A DNA stretch of 64,000 bases, taken from NCBI GenBank assembly GCA_963773035.1, contig CAVYZX010000012.1, positions 310,001-374,000 of the forward strand, read 5' to 3'. How positions within the stretch are numbered: the first letter of the stretch is position 1; each line of letters begins with the position of its first letter. The notes beneath the pieces were generated by a model. The model was not told the DNA's origin, did not search any database, and worked only from the letters and a program-made list of their open reading frames with translations. Source of the stretch: CAVRXZ01 sp963773035. GTDB lineage: Bacteria > Acidobacteriota > Vicinamibacteria > Vicinamibacterales > CAVVIG01. The position numbers and the translations under genes were made by a program. Shown here one piece after another: positions 58,360 to 64,000 of the stretch.

Positions 58360-60120
58360 TCATGCAGGAAGCGTAATGGTGAACCGCGCGCCGCCTTGGG
58401 CGCGGTTCTCCGCGCGCACCTCGCCGCCATGCAATTCCACGAGATGTTTGACGATGGATAGTCCCAGTCCGGTGCCGCCTGGATCGCGCGCCCGCGACTT
58501 GTCGACACGATAAAAGCGCTCGAAGATCCTCGATAGATCCTCGTTTGGAATTCCGGGTCCCTCGTCCGACACGGCGATTTCGATCCGCTGGCCAAGCCGC
58601 GAAACATCGACGTGAATGGTCGTCCGCTCGGGGGCGTAGGTGGCGGCGTTTGCCACCAGATTGCGCAGCGCGTCATGAAGCTTGACGGCATCGGCCCGCA
58701 GCGTCGGGACCTCTGGATCCACGGTGACATCGACACGCTGACAGCGCTCCTCGAGCATCGAGGCCAGCTCGATCAGGACGCCCTGCACGAGTCCGCGCGT
58801 ATCGCTGGGTGCGAGGTCGAGGGACTCCTGGCCGGCGTCGAGGCGCGCCAGGCGTAAGAGGTCCTTGACGAGACGTTCCATGCGAAGCGCGTGCCGGGCG
58901 ACGATTTCCAGGAATCGTCGTCGATCGTCCTGATTGGTGTCGTCCTCCGACAACACCTCGATGTAGCCGCGAATCGCAGTCAGCGGGGTGCGCAGTTCAT
59001 GCGAAACATTCGCGACGAAGTCGCGCCTGATCTGATCGGCTCGACGCAAGTCGGTGATGTCGTGCAGCACGAGAACCGCACCCTGCGAAACACTCGACTG
59101 AATCGGCGCCGCCCGGGCCATGATCGTGCGGGATTCATCGCGCGGCGGCGAGAGTTGAAGACCTTCCGGGAGCGCACCGGAAAGCGCCGCTGCAAGGAGT
59201 TCCACGATGGCCGGGTGCCGAATCGTCTCGACGTAAGGATGGCCGATCGCCAGCTCATCGAGCCTCAGCATGCGCCGGGCAGCACCATTGGCGAGCTGGA
59301 TGCGGCCTTGCTGATCGACTACGATGACGCCCTCGATCATTCCGGTGAGAATCGCTTCCATCTGCGCGCGATCCCTCGCTAGATCGGCGAGCCGACGTCC
59401 GATGTCTTGAACGGCCGTGTCGAACACTCGCGCCACCGTTCCCAGTTCGTCGTCACCGTAGTCGCCGGTTGGCGGCGTCAAATCCCCGGTCCGATAACGA
59501 CTGGCCGTCTCTGCAATGTCGTGAACGCGCTCGCCCAGGCGGCCGGTCAGCACCCACGCGATGGCTGCTCCTCCCACCAGAGCCAGGCCCAGCGCGACGA
59601 GCGTTGCGTTGACGACAGCGCGAAGCTGCCGACTGACTTCAGTAACGGGGAGCGCCACGCGGACGAATGCGATGGCGGGATGCTGGACTGGAACGGCCAC
59701 ATAGAGCATCTCGATCTTCAACGTGTCGCTGTACCGGCGGGCGCGGCCAACGCCCGTTGACGTCGCCTCGAGCAGCTCGGGGCGTCTGCCGTGATTCTCC
59801 ATGGCGGCCACGCCCTCGATGGTTTCCGACGAGTCGCCCACGACCCGGCCATCCGGACCGATCAGCGTGACCCGCGCGTTCAGCCGCTCTCCCATGCGAT
59901 CGGCTTCTTCGTCGATGGTCTGAGGTTGCGAGGCGAGGGTGATCGATGTGTCCTGGGCGAGGAGCTCCGCGGCCAGCCGGGCTTCCGCCACGAGCGTCTG
60001 CTCGAGCTGTTCGTCGGTTCGGCGCCGCATCGACTGCGCGAACAGCAGGCCGGCTACAACGAGCACGACGGTCGCCGTGGCGACCGCTGCCAGGAAGAGC
60101 TTGGTGCGAAAGCTCCGCAT
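58360..60120 (-). CDS. PhoR-like sensor histidine kinase
   Basis: A 586-residue membrane kinase: helix at about 7-28, periplasmic domain to about 165, second helix at 170-192, HAMP, PAS domain near 255-350, H-box VSHELRTPLTAIRGY, N-box NLVANAATYAPERT and ATP-lid DEGPGIP, GGTGLGLSIVKHL. The HAMP-PAS-HisKA order is that of PhoR. Its response regulator lies eight bases upstream on the same strand. Located beside the Pst genes, it is the best PhoR candidate. Confidence 0.9.
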   Translation of the reverse strand: MRSFRTKLFLAAVATATVVLVVAGLLFAQSMRRRTDEQLEQTLVAEARLAAELLAQDTSITLASQPQTIDEEADRMGERLNARVTLIGPDGRVVGDSSETIEGVAAMENHGRRPELLEATSTGVGRARRYSDTLKIEMLYVAVPVQHPAIAFVRVALPVTEVSRQLRAVVNATLVALGLALVGGAAIAWVLTGRLGERVHDIAETASRYRTGDLTPPTGDYGDDELGTVARVFDTAVQDIGRRLADLARDRAQMEAILTGMIEGVIVVDQQGRIQLANGAARRMLRLDELAIGHPYVETIRHPAIVELLAAALSGALPEGLQLSPPRDESRTIMARAAPIQSSVSQGAVLVLHDITDLRRADQIRRDFVANVSHELRTPLTAIRGYIEVLSEDDTNQDDRRRFLEIVARHALRMERLVKDLLRLARLDAGQESLDLAPSDTRGLVQGVLIELASMLEERCQRVDVTVDPEVPTLRADAVKLHDALRNLVANAATYAPERTTIHVDVSRLGQRIEIAVSDEGPGIPNEDLSRIFERFYRVDKSRARDPGGTGLGLSIVKHLVELHGGEVRAENRAQGGARFTITLPA

Positions 60121-60127
60121 GACAGTC

Positions 60128-60847
60128 TTACTCGACAGTCGATTGTCGGCGATCTACTGCCGAATCTTCGACGAGTTTGTAGCCGAACTGCTTGACGGTT
60201 ACGAGGGCGTTTGCCAGCGGCGGCAGCTTCTCGCGGAGTCGCCGGACGTGAACGTCCACAGTACGCGTGCCCCCGGTGTAGCGATAGCCCCAGACGTCGG
60301 TCAACAGCAGATCGCGTGAAAGCACGCGGCCTCGGTGCTGCAACAGGTAATGAAGCAACAGGAATTCCTTGGCCGTGAGCGTCACATTTTCGCCGTCGCA
60401 AGAGACCGTGTGCGTCTCGGCATTGACGACGATGGCGCCATAGCGGATGGCCTGTTTGTGCAACGTCGGCTCGCGTTGCGTGCGTCGAAGGAGAGCGCGT
60501 GCTCTGGCGACCAGCTCGTGGGGGCTGAAAGGCTTGGCCACGTAGTCGTCGGCGCCGAGCTCGAGACCGACGATCCGATCGGATTCCTCTGCGCGTGCGG
60601 TCAACATGATGATGGGAACCGCGGCGGTTTTTTCGTTCATCCGGACGGCTCGGCAGATCTCCAGACCATCGACCTGCGGCAGCATGAGGTCGAGAATCAA
60701 CAAATCCGGCGGGGCTTCGTTGATGGCCTTCAGGGCCAGTTGTCCGGAGGCAATGACGTCCGTCGTGAAGCCAGCCTTGCTGAGATAGTGCGAGACGAGA
60801 TCGGCAATGTCGCGATTGTCTTCGACGATCAGGACGTGCGTCGGCAT
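60128..60847 (-). CDS. PhoB-like response regulator
   Basis: A 239-residue OmpR-family regulator. HVLIVEDNRDIADLVSHYL, LLILDLMLPQVDG, ITMLTA-type block (IIMLTARAEESD) and YVAKPFSPHELV form the receiver; VTLTAKEFLLLHYLLQH, VWGYRYTGGTRTVDVHVR and VKQFGYKLVEDS the winged helix. It precedes the PhoR-like kinase by eight bases and is probably its partner, so likely PhoB. It shares the family with the regulator at 48492-49181. Confidence 0.9.
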   Translation of the reverse strand: MPTHVLIVEDNRDIADLVSHYLSKAGFTTDVIASGQLALKAINEAPPDLLILDLMLPQVDGLEICRAVRMNEKTAAVPIIMLTARAEESDRIVGLELGADDYVAKPFSPHELVARARALLRRTQREPTLHKQAIRYGAIVVNAETHTVSCDGENVTLTAKEFLLLHYLLQHRGRVLSRDLLLTDVWGYRYTGGTRTVDVHVRRLREKLPPLANALVTVKQFGYKLVEDSAVDRRQSTVE

Positions 60848-60998
60848 CCCGCTCCATTCTACTGGCCGCGCGTGCGGATGACCCGCTTAGAGGTCATTCC
60901 GCATGGGGTCAATTGTGTAACTGACTGAAATCACGGCAGAAACAGCCTGCAACACGCTGGCATCGGGCTTGATCTATCCATCGGCAGAGAGGGAAACC

Positions 60999-61514
60999 AT
61001 GCGAACCTTCCTTGCGGCAGTGCTCGGCGTAATCGCAGTCGGCGTCCTGCTCATCGCTTACGGGCTCCTCAGTCCGCGCTCCGTGACGGCCGATTCATAT
61101 CCGCTTTCCCGACCGGTTCTCGCAAACGATCGCATCAGCCTGGACGGAGATCTTCAAACGGCATCGGCGTCGCCCGTGCAGATTCGGTGCGAGCCCGGGC
61201 AGCGCGCGCTCATTCGACAGGTCGGCGGAACCGCTCTCGCCGAATGCATCGACGAGGGCGTCACACCAGCCCGAACCTCAGTGGTCCGTCCGGTGACTGT
61301 GGCAGAGACGTACTCAGCACCGCGTCCAGTGCCAGCCACGAGAGTCGTGAAGACATCGCCGAACCGCGATTGGAAAAAGACGGCGTTGATGATCGGCGGC
61401 TCGTCGGCGGCAGGCGCGGGTCTTGGCGGGATCTTCGGGGGCAAGAAAGGCGCGCTCATCGGCGCGGCGATTGGCGGTGGGGCGAGCACCTTGTTCGAAG
61501 TGGCCAAGAACTAA
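60999..61514 (+). CDS. Membrane protein with C-terminal glycine zipper
   Basis: A 171-residue protein with a single N-terminal helix (LAAVLGVIAVGVLLIAYGLL), a middle domain with two cysteines (QIRCEPGQRALIRQV, AECIDEG), and a C-terminal glycine zipper (MIGGSSAAGAGLGGIFGGKK and GALIGAAIGGGAST). Glycine zippers pack in membranes or form pores. GAGAGGGA precedes the ATG. No family name recognised. It is divergent from the PhoB-like gene. Confidence 0.65.
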   Translation: MRTFLAAVLGVIAVGVLLIAYGLLSPRSVTADSYPLSRPVLANDRISLDGDLQTASASPVQIRCEPGQRALIRQVGGTALAECIDEGVTPARTSVVRPVTVAETYSAPRPVPATRVVKTSPNRDWKKTALMIGGSSAAGAGLGGIFGGKKGALIGAAIGGGASTLFEVAKN

Positions 61515-61515
61515 T

Positions 61516-61660
61516 GAGGGGCTTGGGGCTAGGGGCTGGGGCGTGAGCTTGGGCAACAGATTGGGAAGTCGGAGCCGGGATACTCTGGCTTTCACCTTCA
61601 TGAGCCCAGGCCAATCCCCAGTCCCGAGCCCCCGGCCCCTAGGCCTCAGGCCCCAAGCAG
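61516..61660. repeat. Inverted GGGGCT repeats between convergent genes
   Basis: Four GGGGCT-type heptads at 61516-61543 (gaggggcttggggctagggg) face complementary copies at about 61602-61660 (ccccagtcccgagcccccgg and ccccaagc). The arms can pair and would act as a bidirectional terminator for the convergent genes; the right arm includes the last codons of the transporter gene. The motif is close to the CAGCCCT heptads at 12280. Confidence 0.6.
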
Positions 61661-62344
61661 ACGTCCCACCAACGGATATCCCCACAGCAAACCCAGCACC
61701 GTAGAGACTAGACCGACGATGAGCGACACGCCGCGAGCGAGCGCATGGTGTCTGGCCAACCGTACGAGCGGCCAACCGAGTAAACCGGACAGCATCGCCA
61801 TTCCGACCGTCGATCCCAATCCAAACAGCGCCATGTAGATCAGTCGCGCGGTCGTCGATGGCAATGTCGCGAGAACAAGGGCGGTCAATGCACCGCTTCC
61901 TGCCAGGCCATGCACGGCACCCACGATTAAAGGCCGCCGTGCCAGCGTCCACTTCCCGATGTGCACGTGCGCAGGCACACCAGGATGGCTGTGCACGAGC
62001 CCGCCGTGATGATGGAGGTGCAACGGTCCTGCGGGTCCTTGCCGCGCGGCCAGATAGATCGCGCGCAAGCCGAGACCGATCAGCATGACGGCCACGCCGA
62101 GCTCGAACACATCAGCTGCTGCAGCGGGCATCTCGGCTCGAAGTGCCACGAGCACGGCGCCGACGGCGAGTAGCGTCAACGTATGTCCGAATCCCCAGCA
62201 GGCCCCGAGCCACGCTGCCTTGAAGGTGCTGCGTTCGCCGGTCACGAGCGTCGACACGGCGGCAAGATGATCGGGCTCGAGCGCGTGCCGCATGCCGAGC
62301 AGCGAGCCGAGTCCAGAGCTAGTCAACAATTCCAATGCCGGCAT
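61646..62344 (-). CDS. Nickel/cobalt transporter-like protein (NiCoT/UreH type)
   Basis: A 232-residue membrane protein with six helices. LGMRHALEPDHLAAVSTLV has the HxxxxDH nickel/cobalt signature in helix 1; ACWGFGHTLTLLAVG follows. A His-rich loop (PLHLHHHGGLVHSHPGVPAHVH, residues 115-136) faces one side of the membrane. VGAVHGLAGSGALTALVL is another family block. It likely imports Ni or Co, possibly for urease or hydrogenase, although no such genes are in the window. The ATG at 62344 is the start. Confidence 0.82.
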   Translation of the reverse strand: MPALELLTSSGLGSLLGMRHALEPDHLAAVSTLVTGERSTFKAAWLGACWGFGHTLTLLAVGAVLVALRAEMPAAAADVFELGVAVMLIGLGLRAIYLAARQGPAGPLHLHHHGGLVHSHPGVPAHVHIGKWTLARRPLIVGAVHGLAGSGALTALVLATLPSTTARLIYMALFGLGSTVGMAMLSGLLGWPLVRLARHHALARGVSLIVGLVSTVLGLLWGYPLVGRLLGA

Positions 62345-62363
62345 AATCAATCTGCAATTTCGG

Positions 62364-63674
62364 TCAGGCTTCCCTGACTCCATGACTTCGGACGAGGAAG
62401 TACATAGCGACCAGGACGAGGAGCACGCCGTTGATGCTGATGACCGTGGGCGCTCCAATGAACGTCGCCAGATAGCCGCTGACAAGACTTCCGAGCGGCA
62501 TTCCACCCCTGAACGCCAGCATATAAATACTCATCACGCGTCCGCGCATTTCGTTCGGGGCAATCAGCTGAACGAGCGAGGTCACCGTCGAGAACACGAC
62601 CATCATCGCGGCGCCGGCGAGGAACAACAGCGCCTCGCTAATCCACACCGTGTTCGATTGCGCGAACGCGAGCATCACGACTCCATATACGATCTGGACC
62701 AATAGGGTCGTGAGCCCCATCCGCTTGAATTTCCCAAGCCACGCGACGACGAGCGCCCCGACAATCGAACCGGCGCCCGAGAACGCGAGCAAGTGGCTGT
62801 AAGTATTGGCGCCCTCGTGAAAGACGTCTTGCGCGAAGATCGGCAGGAACGTCAGCACGGCAAACCCCAGAAATGTCGTGGCCGCTGCGAGCACGGTGAG
62901 CGCCACGAGACTGCCCTGGTTACGGACATACATGAGACCGGTGCGCATCTCGTCGCGCATCCGCTGCACCCCAGTCGCCGGAATGTGTTTCACGTGCAGC
63001 GACATGAGGGTATAGACGACCACCAGAAATGACAGAGCGTTCACCGCAAAACACGCCGCCATGCCCTGCACGTCGCTGAACCCCCAGATCGCGAACGCGC
63101 CAATGGTCGCGCTGAAGACAATTGGTCCAAGCACGCGTGCCACGTTGACTTGAATCGCGTTGAAGGCGACGGCATTCGGCAAATCTTTCTTGTCGACGAG
63201 CGAGGGGATCAACGCCTGGTACGCCGGGCCGCCGAATGCCTGGGCGAGCCCTGTCATGAAGGACAAAACCAGGATGTGCCAGATTTGGACGACACGAAAG
63301 AATACGAGCAGCGCAAGGATCGTGGCCGTCGTCATCTGGATGTATTGCGACGTCAGCAAGGTCCGGCGGCGATCGCGGCGATCGGCCAGAACACCTCCCA
63401 CCAGCGTGAACAGCATGATGGGCAACTGCTGGAGAAATGCGTCGAGGCCAAGGTAGCCCGCCGAGCGTGTCAGCTCCAGGACCATCCAGTTCTGCGCAGC
63501 GCTTTGCGTCCAGGTGCCGATGCTCGAGGTGCAGGCCCCGAACCACTGCACGCGGAAATCACGGTAGGTGAATGCCGAGAACATCCGCTGCATGGCCTTG
63601 GAGCCCAGCATCGGAGCTGGAGTCGCGATGGCGTCTGGAGAGGGAGGCGCTTCAGCAGGAACGGATTCGGCCAA
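62364..63674 (-). CDS. MFS transporter, EntS-like drug/metabolite exporter
   Basis: A 436-residue, twelve-helix major facilitator of the MFS_3 (enterobactin exporter EntS-like) family. FTYRDFRVQWFGACTSSIGTW, VLADRRDRRRTLLTSQ and APNEMRGRVMSIYMLAFRGG are the signature loops. It probably exports siderophores, drugs or metabolites. It is 19 bases upstream of the nickel-type transporter gene and on the same strand. Confidence 0.88.
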   Translation of the reverse strand: MAESVPAEAPPSPDAIATPAPMLGSKAMQRMFSAFTYRDFRVQWFGACTSSIGTWTQSAAQNWMVLELTRSAGYLGLDAFLQQLPIMLFTLVGGVLADRRDRRRTLLTSQYIQMTTATILALLVFFRVVQIWHILVLSFMTGLAQAFGGPAYQALIPSLVDKKDLPNAVAFNAIQVNVARVLGPIVFSATIGAFAIWGFSDVQGMAACFAVNALSFLVVVYTLMSLHVKHIPATGVQRMRDEMRTGLMYVRNQGSLVALTVLAAATTFLGFAVLTFLPIFAQDVFHEGANTYSHLLAFSGAGSIVGALVVAWLGKFKRMGLTTLLVQIVYGVVMLAFAQSNTVWISEALLFLAGAAMMVVFSTVTSLVQLIAPNEMRGRVMSIYMLAFRGGMPLGSLVSGYLATFIGAPTVISINGVLLVLVAMYFLVRSHGVREA

Positions 63675-63761
63675 GAAGTCCTAGATAGTTGAAATGTAGG
63701 TGTTTAGACCGCCGCCAAGTCTGTCGATTTTATCTCACTTGTCTCTCACGCCAGGTCCCTC

Positions 63762-63790
63762 TTGATCGCCTCACTAGGGTAGGCTATAGT
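63762..63790 (+). promoter_or_regulatory. Sigma70-type promoter for the RecA/ImuA-like gene
   Basis: TTGATC at 63762-63767 and TATAGT at 63785-63790 with a 17-base spacer, 26 bases before the ATG at 63817. This is the best -35/-10 pair in the window. A run of GCGAA repeats follows at 63793-63815. Confidence 0.6.
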
Positions 63791-63816
63791 GCGCGAAGGC
63801 GAAAATAAAGCGAAAC

Positions 63817-64000
63817 ATGCCGACCCTTGCACGAGCTGACCTCGAAGCCCTCCTCCGTACACGAAAACTCGACCAGACGCTGACGTCGGCGTTGCCCTTT
63901 GATTTGCGCGACGAGTTCACGATAGCTCCCACCAATCTCGTTCCCTTAGACGCGCAATTGGGTGGTGGCATCCCGCGCGGTCAGCTTTCGGAGCTCGTTG
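63817..64000 (+). CDS. RecA/ImuA-like protein, N-terminal start (partial)
   Basis: The first 61 codons of a gene cut by the window edge. MPTLARADLEALLRTRKL then LVPLDAQLGGGIPRGQLSELV matches the beginning of RecA-like ImuA proteins, where LGGGIPRGxxSE precedes the P-loop. ImuA works with ImuB and DnaE2 in SOS mutagenesis. The P-loop and the neighbours are beyond the edge, so the call rests on this short stretch. Confidence 0.65.
   Translation, partial: MPTLARADLEALLRTRKLDQTLTSALPFDLRDEFTIAPTNLVPLDAQLGGGIPRGQLSELV

Overview
The window is a GC-rich, densely packed bacterial chromosome segment. It has no complete mobile element, no rRNA or tRNA gene and no CRISPR array that I can see. The mix of families points to Acidobacteriota, most likely class Vicinamibacteria; this is an inference, with no marker gene present. 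The pointers are two members of a secreted family expanded in that phylum (5870-6865, 27261-28283), an exported M28 peptidase, a peptidase-MA/TPR protein, a tandem pair of thymidylate-kinase-like proteins next to Ppx/CHAD, and many short low-complexity intergenic repeats.

Layout. 1-2.6 kb: end of a beta-ketoacyl-ACP synthase, an FAD oxidoreductase and a decayed IS1595-type transposase. 2.6-10 kb: an ACT protein, a Tat-exported ThDP enzyme with a cytochrome c, a secreted protein, an M48 protease and a carboxylesterase. 10-11 kb: a VapBC-like toxin-antitoxin pair between two blocks of the same 9-bp minisatellite. 11-19.4 kb: CoA-transferase subunit B, an isoprenylcysteine methyltransferase-like protein, the peptidase-MA protein, an MBL hydrolase, an animal-type haem peroxidase lipoprotein and a rhomboid. 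19.4-30.3 kb: a leucine region (leuA without its regulatory domain, a divergent LysR with a palindromic operator candidate, leuCD), interrupted by an HtrA protease, a two-component pair, a frameshifted intradiol dioxygenase and a DinB protein. 30.3-38.3 kb: a tightly overlapping subtilase / beta-barrel / Cys-Cys-ending protein / ArsA-type ATPase operon, followed by a probable zinc or manganese uptake locus (His/Cys protein, frameshifted porin, binding protein, permease) with no ABC ATPase. 38.3-42 kb: a LeuA-like enzyme, an M28 peptidase, citrate synthase and YacG.

42-61 kb is a phosphate and polyphosphate region: phoU and pstB in a minus-strand operon with two thymidylate-kinase-like genes and a Ppx/GppA-HD protein; divergent CHAD and SixA genes; a PhoB-type regulator; a phosphate-porin-like gene with pstS, pstC and pstA about 10 kb from pstB; glgC; and a PhoR/PhoB-type pair. 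Working together, the porin and Pst proteins would import phosphate, PhoU/PhoR/PhoB would sense and regulate it, and Ppx/CHAD (perhaps with the kinases) would handle polyphosphate. The window ends with a NiCoT/UreH-type transporter, an MFS exporter and the start of a RecA/ImuA-like gene.

Several genes carry single-base frameshifts (near 26150, 34505 and 44070, and possibly the end of Ppx near 45180). They may be real decay or assembly errors. The intergenic DNA is unusually rich in short repeat families: a 9-bp purine-rich unit at five loci, 7-bp CAGCCCT-like arrays, TTTGTG 9-bp arrays and several hairpin families. These also generate many spurious open frames.
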